This document shows, piece after piece, positions 1-7,672 of a stretch of DNA of 22,137 bases (positions are counted from its first letter, which is position 1; every line of letters begins with the position of its first letter). The DNA is from JANXVV01 sp038230975 (GTDB lineage Bacteria > Planctomycetota > Phycisphaerae > Tepidisphaerales > Tepidisphaeraceae): NCBI GenBank assembly GCA_038230975.1, contig JBBRMF010000064.1, positions 1 through 22,137 of the forward strand, read 5' to 3'. Position numbers and translations under genes: made by a program. The notes below the pieces were generated by a model that was given only the letters and a program-made list of their open reading frames with translations, was not told the origin of the DNA and did no database searches.

Positions 1-452
1 CCAGGTTTCTACTGGAAGAAATCATTCCCGAGGTGACAAAACGGTTCAGCGTGAAGATCACGGAAGATCCGGAAGGGCGGGCGATTGGTGGATTGTCTTC
101 CGGTGGAATTTGCTCATTTACGGTCGCCTGGCAACGCCCGGACTCTTTTAGAAAAGTCATAAGTGCCATCGGCAGTTTCACCAACATTCGCGGTGGCGGG
201 GCTTACCCGGAAATCGTCCGCAAAGCCGACAAAAAACCAATCCGGGTGTTTCTGCAGGATGGTTCGAATGATCTCAAGAATCAGTTCGGCAGTTGGTTTG
301 AAGCCAATGAAGCCATGGCGGCTGTGATGAAGGAGAAGGGTTACGATTATCAGTTCGTGATTGGCGACGGTGGCCATTCCCCGAAGCACGGTGGATCGAT
401 TTTGCCGGATACGCTTCGATGGATCTGGCGAGACTATAAGCCGAAAGAATGA
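1..452 (+). CDS. Esterase/enterochelin-esterase-like alpha/beta hydrolase, C-terminal part (5' end outside window)
   Basis: The reading frame is open from base 3 and has no start in the window, so this is the C-terminal ~149 residues of a longer protein. The sequence GRAIGGLSSGGICSFTVAW contains the nucleophile elbow G-L-S-S-G-G of esterase D/Fes-like hydrolases. Further on come a DGSND segment that fits the acid residue and GDGGHSPKHGG that fits the catalytic His, all in the usual order. The family hydrolyses esters of sugars, feruloyl groups or siderophores, and planctomycete members are usually exported. The N-terminus and any signal peptide are not visible. The exported propeller gene follows on the same strand 78 bases downstream, separated by a perfect hairpin. 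The substrate cannot be told from this fragment. The GTG at 33 is an internal codon, not the start. Confidence 0.85.
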   Translation, partial: RFLLEEIIPEVTKRFSVKITEDPEGRAIGGLSSGGICSFTVAWQRPDSFRKVISAIGSFTNIRGGGAYPEIVRKADKKPIRVFLQDGSNDLKNQFGSWFEANEAMAAVMKEKGYDYQFVIGDGGHSPKHGGSILPDTLRWIWRDYKPKE

Positions 453-463
453 TTGTTTTTCCA

Positions 464-499
464 GTCCCCTCCCCCCATGTAATCATGGGGGGAGGGGAC
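464..499. repeat. Perfect C/G-rich palindrome, copy 1
   Basis: Two 16-base arms (464-479 and 484-499) are perfect reverse complements around a TAAT loop. The left arm is GTCCCCTCCCCCCATG. The same right arm recurs at 18648-18663, between unrelated genes. The hairpin begins 12 bases after the esterase stop codon and could end transcription, but no T-run follows it. The recurrence points to a dispersed repeat rather than a gene-specific terminator. Confidence 0.85.
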
Positions 500-530
500 C
501 AAACCAAGTCCTTTTCTCTTGGAGTCATTG

Positions 531-1487
531 ATGCCCGTCACCCATCACACGATCGTACTTGCAATTTCACTCTCGGCATTTTGTTTCCAAGCTTTCGGAG
601 AGGCCTCACCAACGCTGCCGTCGCAGGAATCGCCTTCTGGAATCACCCACTCGTTTTTGGCATTTGGTGCTGAGACTTATCTCATGGGTGCCGACGGCAA
701 GGTTGCCTGGACCTATCCTCGGAATACGCGCGACGGCTTTCTTCTTCCGAACGGCAATGTGCTCATGGCCGTCACGAAGAGTAAAGAATATCCGAGCGGT
801 GCTGCGGTCGAGATCACTCGCGATGGGAAGGTCGCGTTTGAAATTGCGGGTACTCAATCTGAAGTGAACACGGTTCAGGCGGTGGGCGATGGGCGATACA
901 TGCTTGTAGAAGCTGGGAATAAACCGCGCATTCTGGAAGTGGATCGCACGGGGAAAATTGTGGTGGAAGTTCCGATTCAGGCACAGACGAAAGATCATCA
1001 CCTTCAGTCGCGGATGACCCGCAAACTGGCGAATGGGAACTATCTTGTCCCACAACTGCTCGACAAAGTGGTGCGCGAGTATTCGCCGGATGGAAAGATC
1101 GTCTGGGAGGCCAAAACACCGGCTGAACCGAAGGAAAGTTGGCCGTTCACGGCGGTTCGACTCGATGACGGCAACACGCTCATCAATTGCACGCACGGGA
1201 ACCATGTGATCGAAGTGGATCAACAAGGAAAGATTGTGTGGCAACTGACGAACTCTGATCTTCCCGGCCCGCTTTTGAAAGATCCCTGTGGCGTTCAACG
1301 GCTGCCCAACGGAAACACTGTGATCACTTCCTATGCTCAGGGGAGTTCCGGTGAGATCAAACTTCTGGAAGTCACGCGTGAGAAAAAAGTCGTCTGGTCG
1401 TATCGCGACGCTAAAAATCACGGCATTCACGAATTTCAGATTCTGGATACCAATGGGAAACCACTGGAAGGCAGATTGCTGAAATAA
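531..1487 (+). CDS. Exported beta-propeller (PQQ-like/arylsulfotransferase-like repeat) protein
   Basis: About 318 residues from the ATG at 531. I chose this start because TTGGAG lies 7 bases upstream and the first residues (MPVTHHTIVLAISLSAFCFQ) form a signal peptide; a TTG at 519 is also in frame. The body is built of repeating blades with an Asn-Gly turn and a hydrophobic strand: PNGNVLM, ANGNYLV, DDGNTLI and PNGNTVI. They alternate with strands such as RTGKIVVEV, PDGKIVWE and QQGKIVWQ. This pattern is that of PQQ-like or arylsulfotransferase-type beta-propellers, which act in the periplasm as ligand-binding or scaffold domains. No catalytic residues can be assigned. It follows the esterase on the same strand and converges on the regulator at 1489 with a 1-base gap. 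Confidence 0.85.
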   Translation: MPVTHHTIVLAISLSAFCFQAFGEASPTLPSQESPSGITHSFLAFGAETYLMGADGKVAWTYPRNTRDGFLLPNGNVLMAVTKSKEYPSGAAVEITRDGKVAFEIAGTQSEVNTVQAVGDGRYMLVEAGNKPRILEVDRTGKIVVEVPIQAQTKDHHLQSRMTRKLANGNYLVPQLLDKVVREYSPDGKIVWEAKTPAEPKESWPFTAVRLDDGNTLINCTHGNHVIEVDQQGKIVWQLTNSDLPGPLLKDPCGVQRLPNGNTVITSYAQGSSGEIKLLEVTREKKVVWSYRDAKNHGIHEFQILDTNGKPLEGRLLK

Positions 1488-1488
1488 C

Positions 1489-2688
1489 TCATGGGGTGAT
1501 CGTCGAAATTCTGCGAATTTTGCTCGCAGGCACGTGCGGGTTGGCTTGAGTGCGATACTCGCCGGGGGTATGCCCGGTCTCTCGCTTGAAGACCACGCTC
1601 ATATATTCCGGGTGTGAATAGCCGGCGAGGGCGGCGATTTTTTCCAGGGGCAGATCCGATTCTCCGAGCAATTGTTTGACGCGTTTGAGTTGAACCGCCC
1701 TGATTTCGGCCTGCGGAGATCGACCGAGATATTTCCGGAACTGTCTTTCCAGCAGGCTGCGGGATAGAGTCGAATGCCGTTCGACTTCTTTCATGGAACA
1801 ACCATGGCAGGCACGCTCGCGGATGAATCGAACCACGGCCGCCACCGCCGGATCGTCGATCGCCAGTACATCGGTCGATTGACGGGTGGTGACACCGAGC
1901 GGTTCGATCAACATCGGTTTTGTAGGCGGTTTTTCTCCCGACATAAGCCGATCGAGCAGTGAGGCGGCTTCATATCCCACTCGCTCGGCGTTTGGCACGA
2001 CACTCGAAAGCGGGGGATGACAGAGATTGCACATGACCGCATCGTCATCAACCCCGATGACGGCTACTTCCTCCGGAACGGCCATGTCGATTCGCTGGCA
2101 GGCATCAAGGACGTGTTGGCCGCGCATGTCGCTGCAGGCAAAGATGCCGGTGGGGCGCGGAAGGGATTGCAACCAACGGGTAATCTGATCCTGTTCGCGT
2201 TCCCACGACCGGGCCAGCGGACCGGTCCATGGGGAATCCCATACGACGCAAGAATGACCACGCTCCGCCAGCCGGGCAATGAAACCTTCGCGGCGGCCGA
2301 TCGACCAGGCCTGATCGCTAAAACCACAGAACGCCAATCGAGTGAAGCCACGTTCCAATAGATGATCGGCGGCCAGCGAGCCCATCGCTCGATGATTCGA
2401 CTCGATGCGAGGTACGTGGGTCGGGGGGGCCGCATCACTTAAATCAACCAGTGGGATCCGTGCCTTTGCCAAAGCCTGCGCCAATTTGGGAGTCGTTTTA
2501 CGGCAAATAACCCCATCCCCTCGCCAGGTCTCCAACCAGGTCGGTGGCAAAGTCCACAGCTCGCGTTGCTCCAAAAAGACGGACCAGGGCTGGTGCGATT
2601 GCAGATAGCGCGTCACGCCGCGCAACACCTGACGACCATAATGAATCGATGTTTCGACGATCAAGGCTACGTGTGCGCGCTTTGACAT
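1489..2688 (-). CDS. XylR-type AraC family transcriptional regulator (LacI-like sensor domain plus AraC DNA-binding domain)
   Basis: About 399 residues. Residues 1-270 resemble a periplasmic-binding/LacI sugar-sensing domain (HVALIVETSIHYGRQVLRGV at the start; VAVIGVDDDAVMCNLCHPPL near 220). The last ~105 residues form an AraC double helix-turn-helix (LERQFRKYLGRSPQAEIRAV, then IAALAGYSHPEYMSVVFKRE, GHTPGEYR). This is the architecture of E. coli XylR, which binds a sugar and activates transcription. The ATG at 2688 is preferred because AGGA sits just upstream; a TTG at 2706 is the alternative. The gene diverges from the PSCyt/DUF1501 pair across a gap rich in inverted repeats, so that pair is the likely target. 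The inducer is unknown, and a plant-type sugar is only an analogy with XylR. Confidence 0.93.
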   Translation of the reverse strand: MSKRAHVALIVETSIHYGRQVLRGVTRYLQSHQPWSVFLEQRELWTLPPTWLETWRGDGVICRKTTPKLAQALAKARIPLVDLSDAAPPTHVPRIESNHRAMGSLAADHLLERGFTRLAFCGFSDQAWSIGRREGFIARLAERGHSCVVWDSPWTGPLARSWEREQDQITRWLQSLPRPTGIFACSDMRGQHVLDACQRIDMAVPEEVAVIGVDDDAVMCNLCHPPLSSVVPNAERVGYEAASLLDRLMSGEKPPTKPMLIEPLGVTTRQSTDVLAIDDPAVAAVVRFIRERACHGCSMKEVERHSTLSRSLLERQFRKYLGRSPQAEIRAVQLKRVKQLLGESDLPLEKIAALAGYSHPEYMSVVFKRETGHTPGEYRTQANPHVPASKIRRISTITP

Positions 2689-2799
2689 GAATCCTATCTT
2701 CCGCAAATGTTTTTGAAATAGAACTCAACTAACGGAGGTTTATACGGGACCGGGTCGCTTAAGAATATTTCGCAGCAGTTCGGTGAAGTTCCGGTTTTT

Positions 2800-2829
2800 T
2801 CGATTAAATCGATGATACGTTACAGTATC
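2800..2829. promoter_or_regulatory. Candidate operators between regulator and PSCyt operon
   Basis: A 13-bp perfect palindrome TCGATTAAATCGA (2800-2812) is followed at once by GATAC-GTTACA-GTATC (arms 2814-2818 and 2825-2829). Both lie in the 280-bp divergent gap, ~110-145 bases 5' of the regulator start and ~140-170 bases 5' of the PSCyt start. XylR-type regulators normally bind paired sites near their own gene, so these are reasonable candidates. No binding consensus is known to me for this protein. Confidence 0.4.
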
Positions 2830-2837
2830 GCATGAGT

Positions 2838-2877
2838 TGCAATGATTCTCAACCAAAAAAGGTTGCTTCTCATTGCA
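2838..2877 (+). promoter_or_regulatory. Leader hairpin / inverted repeat upstream of PSCyt gene
   Basis: The arms TGCAATGA (2838-2845) and TCATTGCA (2870-2877) pair perfectly. Inside them CAACC (2850-2854) pairs with GGTTG (2861-2865) around an A6 loop, and the TTCT/CTTC internal loop is symmetric. In an RNA this gives a 13-bp two-step hairpin ending ~90 bases before the chosen start. As DNA, the left half TTGCAATGATTCTCAA has partial similarity to the 7-1-7 Fur box, so it could instead be a protein site. Neither reading is proven. Confidence 0.45.
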
Positions 2878-2968
2878 TCACATCGAGACCAGCGGAGTAT
2901 TATCAATGTTCCAATTGTGGAATGAAGTCAGCCGATTCCATGGCTGCTATCCCGAAACCAGGAGCCCG

Positions 2969-5494
2969 ATGGTGTTGTTGCCCGGAATAAAAAAACGAAG
3001 TGTTGTTGCCCTTGGCATTTTAGCAATGAGCCTGGGCACCTCGTGCATTAAGATCAGTGCCGCGCCAACGGCGGATGCGGAAAAGCTGAAATTCTTCACG
3101 GATCAGGTGAAGCCCATCCTTGAGTCGACCTGCGTGAAGTGCCATGGAGGCGAGAAGACCAAGGGCGGCCTTCAGATCCTCAATCGTGAATTGTTGTTGA
3201 AGGGCGGCGACACTGGGCCGGCGGTTTCAACAGATGAGCCTTCGAAAAGTCTGCTGCTCAAGGCCATTGGATACGGCGACCCCGAGCTTCAGATGCCACC
3301 GAAGCAGAAGCTTGCAGAACCTCAAATCGCGGTGCTTGCAAAATGGGTGGAAATGGGTGCGCCCATGACACCGTTGACGGTGTCGCGCCCTGGGGGAATT
3401 GCTGAGGTTCCGACCAAACGAGTTGTTCCGCAGGTGAACGCCGAGACGATGAAATTCTGGTCATTCCAACCCGTCAAGCGGCCGGCTATACCAGCCGTCC
3501 AGCAAACCGGCTGGGTGAAATCGCCGATTGACGCATTTGTGCTTGCGAAGTTGGAAGCCAATCATCTTACGCCTGCGGCACCCGCCACGAAGGTGGCATT
3601 GCTACGGCGCGCGTATTACGATTTAACCGGACTTCCCCCGACACCGGCCGAAACCGAAGCATTTCTGAATGACGCTGCACCGAATGCGTTTGAGAAAGTT
3701 GTCGACCGATTACTCGCCAGCCCGCGATACGGGGAGAAATGGGCTCGCCATTGGCTGGACGTCGTGCGCTACGCCGAAACCAATAGCTTTGAGCGTGACG
3801 GCATCAAGCCAAACGCCTGGCGATTTCGCGACTACGTCATCAATTCTTTCAACAAAGATAAACCCTACGATCAATTCGTGAGGGAACAGGTGGCCGGGGA
3901 TGAACTTAAACCCGTCACCGCCGATGGCATTACCGCGACCGGATTTTATCGGCTCGGGATTTGGGACGATGAACCGGCTGATCGTATGCAGGCGCGCATG
4001 GACGAGTTCGACGACATGGTCACCACCACGGGGCAGGCTTTCCTCGGTCTCACCGTGAACTGTGCCCGCTGCCACGATCATAAGCTCGATCCGATTCCGC
4101 AGAAGGACTACTACCGACTGGTTTCATTCTTCCGGGGAATTAAGCCGTATTCCAACGGTGAAGATGTGCTCACTGAGATCGCGCCCTCGGATGAATTGAA
4201 GGCGGTTCAAGATGATGTGAAGGCGATCAATCGCCGTAAGGAAGATCTGAAGCGGGAGATCGCCGCGATCGAAAAACCGATCGTTGAGGCATTGCCCGGC
4301 GGTGAAAAAACGCTTCCCCGCTCGCCGAAAAAGCGCCAGGAGACATTGGGGCCCATCGTATTGAAAAAGATCGGTGAAGATCCGTTCAGACATTATGCGT
4401 CTCTGGTTACCGAACTCGCGGAATTAAATGCTCGGAAGCTGTCCGTCGCGATGGCATTATCGGTCAAGGAAGTCGGCCCCAATCCTGAACCGACTTTCGT
4501 GATGATGCGCGGCAATGCACATGTACCCGCCGAACAGGTCGAACCGGCGTTTCTTTCCGTGCTCAATCCACCGAAGGCAAACATTCCAACGCCTGGGCCC
4601 GATGCGACAACTTCCGGTCGACGGCGCGCTTTAGCCGAATGGCTGGCGAGTGATCGCAATCCGTTGGTCGCGCGCGTGATGGTGAATCGTCTCTTCCAAC
4701 ATCATTTTGGCCGGGGAATTGTCAGGTCACCCAACGATTTTGGCAGCCTTGGCGATCGACCCACACATCCTGATCTGCTCGATTGGTTGGCCAGTGAATT
4801 CATCGCCAAAGGTTGGAAGCTCAAAGCCATGCATCGAATGATCATGCTGTCAAACACCTACCAGATGTCGTCAACCGGCAACCCTACGGCGCTTGCGAAG
4901 GATCCTCAGAATGACCTACTCTGGCGATTCGATATGCGACGACTGGAGGCCGAAGAAGTCCGTGATTCGATCCTTGCCGTCGATGGTCGGCTGAACCTCG
5001 AAATGGGGGGTCCCGGTGTTTTTCCGATCATCCCGCAAGCCGTGCTCGCCGGGCAATCCGTTCCAGGCGCCGGGTGGGGAAATTCGACAGTGGCCGAGCA
5101 GTCGCGCCGAAGCATTTACATCCACCAGAAGCGATCTCTGGTCGTGCCGATTCTGTCAAGCCTTGATGCGGCCGACAATGACAGCACTTGCCCTGCGCGG
5201 TTCACCACAACGCAATCAACACAGGCATTGGGAATGCTGAACAGCGATTTCACGAACGGCGAAGCAAAAGCCTTCGCGGCGCGGCTTCGCAAAGAAGCCG
5301 GGGAGAATCTGGAGAACCAGGTTCGGCTTGCGCTTCGACTGACTCTCTGTCATGAACCCGGCAAAGAGGATGTGGCCAGGGGGGTGAAGTTCACAAGCGA
5401 TTTGGAGAAAGATTTAAAGGTCGCCCCGGAAATAGCGTTGAATCAGTTTTGTTTGTTGGTTCTGAATTTGAATGAATTTGTGTATCTCGATTGA
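2969..5494 (+). CDS. Planctomycete cytochrome-like protein: PSCyt1 + DUF1549 (PSCyt2) + DUF1553 (PSD1)
   Basis: 841 residues from the ATG at 2969, which has AGGAG four bases upstream and opens into a signal sequence (KKRSVVALGILAMSLGTS). An in-frame ATG at 2906 with GGAG 8 bases upstream would add 21 residues. PSCyt1 carries a CVKCH haem-binding motif (residues ~55-59) in the context CVKCHGGEKTKGGLQ. DUF1549 follows from ~150 and has a second CxxCH, CARCHDHKLDPIPQKDYY (~365-382). DUF1553 fills the C-terminus from ~545 (ALAEWLASDRNPLVARVMVN, PTHPDLLDWLASEF). Such proteins are exported, abundant in planctomycetes, and almost always paired with DUF1501, as here. A redox or polysaccharide-related role is commonly assumed, but the biochemical function is not established. 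A charged helical linker (~410-450) separates the two DUFs. Confidence 0.95.
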   Translation: MVLLPGIKKRSVVALGILAMSLGTSCIKISAAPTADAEKLKFFTDQVKPILESTCVKCHGGEKTKGGLQILNRELLLKGGDTGPAVSTDEPSKSLLLKAIGYGDPELQMPPKQKLAEPQIAVLAKWVEMGAPMTPLTVSRPGGIAEVPTKRVVPQVNAETMKFWSFQPVKRPAIPAVQQTGWVKSPIDAFVLAKLEANHLTPAAPATKVALLRRAYYDLTGLPPTPAETEAFLNDAAPNAFEKVVDRLLASPRYGEKWARHWLDVVRYAETNSFERDGIKPNAWRFRDYVINSFNKDKPYDQFVREQVAGDELKPVTADGITATGFYRLGIWDDEPADRMQARMDEFDDMVTTTGQAFLGLTVNCARCHDHKLDPIPQKDYYRLVSFFRGIKPYSNGEDVLTEIAPSDELKAVQDDVKAINRRKEDLKREIAAIEKPIVEALPGGEKTLPRSPKKRQETLGPIVLKKIGEDPFRHYASLVTELAELNARKLSVAMALSVKEVGPNPEPTFVMMRGNAHVPAEQVEPAFLSVLNPPKANIPTPGPDATTSGRRRALAEWLASDRNPLVARVMVNRLFQHHFGRGIVRSPNDFGSLGDRPTHPDLLDWLASEFIAKGWKLKAMHRMIMLSNTYQMSSTGNPTALAKDPQNDLLWRFDMRRLEAEEVRDSILAVDGRLNLEMGGPGVFPIIPQAVLAGQSVPGAGWGNSTVAEQSRRSIYIHQKRSLVVPILSSLDAADNDSTCPARFTTTQSTQALGMLNSDFTNGEAKAFAARLRKEAGENLENQVRLALRLTLCHEPGKEDVARGVKFTSDLEKDLKVAPEIALNQFCLLVLNLNEFVYLD

Positions 5495-5499
5495 CGCAT

Positions 5500-5629
5500 T
5501 GTAGGGTTCGCTAAAGAGCTTGGGAAAAAATGGTGGCGTGGGCGTCTCGCCCGTGCTTTTTTCTGAAGAAAACGCGGGCGAGACGCCCTCGCCACCTGAA
5601 AATTCCCAGTCTCTAAAGCAGAACCTACA
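5500..5629. repeat. 130-base imperfect palindrome between PSCyt and DUF1501 genes
   Basis: The gap is almost entirely one nested palindrome. The inner arms at 5532-5553 and 5575-5596 pair over 21 of 22 bases (key word GGGCGTCTCGCCCG). The outer arms starting TGTAGGGTTCGCT (5500) and ending AGCAGAACCTACA (5629) pair imperfectly. The outer arm shares TGTAGGGTYCGCT with the repeat at 7519, so both belong to one dispersed family. It could fold in the mRNA between the two genes and alter their relative expression. The ribosome site of the DUF1501 gene (AGGAG at 5653) lies just outside it. Confidence 0.85.
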
Positions 5630-5663
5630 AAAGCAAAAGCAAATGCAAGTGCAGGAGTTATGA

Positions 5664-7130
5664 ATGTCTAAAAACAGCAATCAATTTTGCGGTCGTACCC
5701 GTCGCGAGTTTCTGTGGCAGATGGGCGGGGGATTCATGGGGCTTGGTCTGACCGCCATGCTCAGTGCCGATGGTTTTCTCGCTTCGCAAGCGCGCGCCGC
5801 GGATGGTGTCACCGCTTACGCAAACCCGCTTTCGCCCCGGAAGCCGATGTTCGCTCCAAAAGCAAAGAGCGTCATCTTTCTTTACATGTACGGTGGGCCA
5901 AGCCAGGTCGATACGTTCGATTACAAACCTAAGCTTTACGAATTGGACGGTCAGACCATTTCGGTAAAAACCAAAGGCCGGGGCGGCGCGAAAAATGAAG
6001 GGCGAGTCGTCGGGCCAAAATGGAAGTTCAAACAATACGGCCAATGTGGGAAGTACGTTTCTGATCTATTTCCGCACCTCGGGACCTGCGTTGATGACAT
6101 CGCGTTTATCCATTCAATGACCGCTGACTCTCCCATTCATGGGTCGGCGATGCTGCAAATGAACACGGGCAAGATTCTCAGCGGTAGCCCATGCCTCGGA
6201 TCGTGGATCAACTATGGGCTCGGCAGCGTGAATGAGAATCTACCCGGCTTCGTCGTCATGCTTGATCCGAAAGGCGGGCCGATCAGCGGAGCCAAGAACT
6301 GGTCGAGCGGTTACATGCCGGCGACTTATCAGGGCACCATTCTTCGATCCAATGGTGCACCGATTCTCGATCTGCAACCGCCGGAAGGTGTCTCGCGCGA
6401 GATGCAGCGTCGATTGCTGGACAGTCTCGGTGAGTACAACTCCGCGCATCAAGCGTCGCGGGTGGATAACTCCAATCTCGCGGCGCGCATCGCCAGCTAT
6501 GAATTGGCTTATAAGATGCAGTCTTCCGCGCCCGTTGCCACGGATATCGACAGCGAACCTGAGACAACGAAAGAGCTTTACGGGTTGAATGAAAAGCGCA
6601 CGCAGAATTTCGGCCGCCAATGTTTGATGGCCCGGCGGCTGGTGCAGCGAGGGGTCCGATTCGTGCAGATCTATTCCGGTGGCGCTCACAACGACGATAA
6701 CTGGGATGCACACGGCGATCTGGAAAAAAATCATAATTTCCACGCCGGTAATACCGATCGGCCCATCGCGGGTTTGCTGAAAGATTTAAAGCGAACCGGC
6801 CTGCTCGATGAAACGCTGGTGATCTGGGGCGGTGAATTTGGTCGCCAACCCACCGCTGAATATGCCAAAGGCACGGGCCGCGATCACAACTCCTATGGAT
6901 TCACCATGTGGATGGCGGGGGGCGGAATTAAAGGCGGTGTAAGCGTCGGAGAAACCGATGAGCTTGGCGCGGCGGCGGTCGTCGACAAATTCCATGTTCG
7001 CAATCTTCACGCGACGGTCCTGCAGCAACTGGGAGTCGATCCGAATAAACTCTCATACTTCTACAGCGGATTGGATCAGAAACTGGTCGGGGTTGAAGGA
7101 GCCGATCCAATTCAAAAGATCGTTGCCTGA
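5664..7130 (+). CDS. DUF1501 family protein with Tat signal
   Basis: 488 residues from an ATG with AGGAG six bases upstream. The N-terminus has a twin-arginine signal, RTRREFLWQM followed by GGGFMGLGLTAML and an ARA-A cleavage region (~45), so the protein is probably exported folded. DUF1501 hallmarks are VIFLYMYGGPSQVDTFDYKP (~72), IHSMTADSPIHGSAMLQMNT (~150), LVIWGGEFGRQPTAE (~388) and GTGRDHNSYGFTMWMAGGG (~406). DUF1501 belongs to the alkaline phosphatase/sulfatase-like superfamily, and the conserved Asp/His positions are present, but no activity is established. It sits 169 bases downstream of the PSCyt partner and is probably co-transcribed with it. The length is normal for the family. 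Confidence 0.95.
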   Translation: MSKNSNQFCGRTRREFLWQMGGGFMGLGLTAMLSADGFLASQARAADGVTAYANPLSPRKPMFAPKAKSVIFLYMYGGPSQVDTFDYKPKLYELDGQTISVKTKGRGGAKNEGRVVGPKWKFKQYGQCGKYVSDLFPHLGTCVDDIAFIHSMTADSPIHGSAMLQMNTGKILSGSPCLGSWINYGLGSVNENLPGFVVMLDPKGGPISGAKNWSSGYMPATYQGTILRSNGAPILDLQPPEGVSREMQRRLLDSLGEYNSAHQASRVDNSNLAARIASYELAYKMQSSAPVATDIDSEPETTKELYGLNEKRTQNFGRQCLMARRLVQRGVRFVQIYSGGAHNDDNWDAHGDLEKNHNFHAGNTDRPIAGLLKDLKRTGLLDETLVIWGGEFGRQPTAEYAKGTGRDHNSYGFTMWMAGGGIKGGVSVGETDELGAAAVVDKFHVRNLHATVLQQLGVDPNKLSYFYSGLDQKLVGVEGADPIQKIVA

Positions 7131-7133
7131 CCA

Positions 7134-7162
7134 TTGGACAATCCGAAAAAATTCGGCACAAT
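7134..7162 (+). promoter_or_regulatory. Candidate sigma70-type promoter of the DUF3467 gene
   Basis: TTGGAC (7134-7139) and CACAAT (7157-7162) are 17 bases apart. The start codon lies 28 bases after the -10 box. The spacer contains the small hairpin CCGAA/TTCGG (7143-7156). This is a weak -10 match, so read-through from the DUF1501 gene is the alternative. Confidence 0.35.
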
Positions 7163-7189
7163 GCCGCCCCCTAACGAAAGGATTTTCCC

Positions 7190-7498
7190 ATGGCCGAGCA
7201 ACAAACCGAACCGCAGATCGAAGCCCTCGTTGACGAGCGCGAAATGCGGACGATCTATAGCAATTTCTTCCGGATGTTCACCGCTTCCGAAGAGTTGATC
7301 CTCGAATTCTGCTTCAACATGCCGAACCCGAATCCCGCCGCCGCTGGCAAGCAGCAAGTGCTCATCAAGGTGGCCGATCGCGTCATCATGAGCTACCCAA
7401 CTGCCAAGCGCCTCGCCAATTCACTTGGCCAATTGGTCAAGCGATATGAACAGCAGTTCGGCGAAGTGCCGGTCGGCCCCACTGCCAACCGTAAGTAA
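7190..7498 (+). CDS. DUF3467 domain protein
   Basis: 102 residues from an ATG with AAAGGA about 7 bases upstream. The sequence MRTIYSNFFRMFTASEELIL followed by EFCFNMPNP, then VLIKVADRVIMSYPTAKRLA and LGQLVKRYEQQFGEVP, matches the DUF3467 layout: an IYSNF...T..E...EF strand pair, then R..MS...AKRL, then a terminal helix. These are small, soluble, cytoplasmic proteins of about 90-110 residues, and no function is known to me. A candidate promoter precedes the gene and a terminator-like hairpin follows at 7609, so it may be a single-gene unit. There is no signal peptide or cysteine cluster. Confidence 0.9.
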   Translation: MAEQQTEPQIEALVDEREMRTIYSNFFRMFTASEELILEFCFNMPNPNPAAAGKQQVLIKVADRVIMSYPTAKRLANSLGQLVKRYEQQFGEVPVGPTANRK

Positions 7499-7518
7499 TT
7501 CGGTGCAAATGCGCTTTT

Positions 7519-7587
7519 GTAGGGTCCGCTTTAGCGGACGGAATCGCAACCGCTTTTAAAGATTCCGTCCGCCGAATCGGTCCCCTC
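7519..7587. repeat. Hairpin repeat starting TGTAGGGTCCGCT
   Basis: A perfect 12-bp stem (GCGGACGGAATC 7534-7545 with 7561-7572) encloses a 15-base loop. A competing 6-bp hairpin GTCCGC-TTTA-GCGGAC overlaps its left arm, and AGGGTCC/GGTCCCCT bound the whole unit. The start TGTAGGGTCCGCT is shared with the outer arm of the 5500-5629 palindrome. Confidence 0.8.
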
Positions 7588-7608
7588 AAATGACGATTCT
7601 ACACGCAC

Positions 7609-7652
7609 GCAGGCGGGAGGAATCATGATTCCCTCCGCCTGCTCTTATTTTT
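7609..7652 (+). terminator. Intrinsic terminator downstream of DUF3467 gene
   Basis: A 34-base palindrome (7609-7642; 15 of 17 positions paired, beginning GCAGGCGG) is followed directly by TCTTATTTTT. The stem is GC-rich and the T-run is on the plus strand, so it fits termination of the DUF3467 transcript. It lies 31 bases beyond the end of the opposing formyltransferase-like gene, and no T-run is present in that direction. Confidence 0.7.
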
Positions 7653-7672
7653 CGAATTCCACAGACCTCACT

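Noticed and set aside
606..1430. 274-codon open frame on the minus strand
   Set aside because: Antisense to the propeller gene, which has a signal peptide, ribosome site and blade repeats. No recognisable domain.
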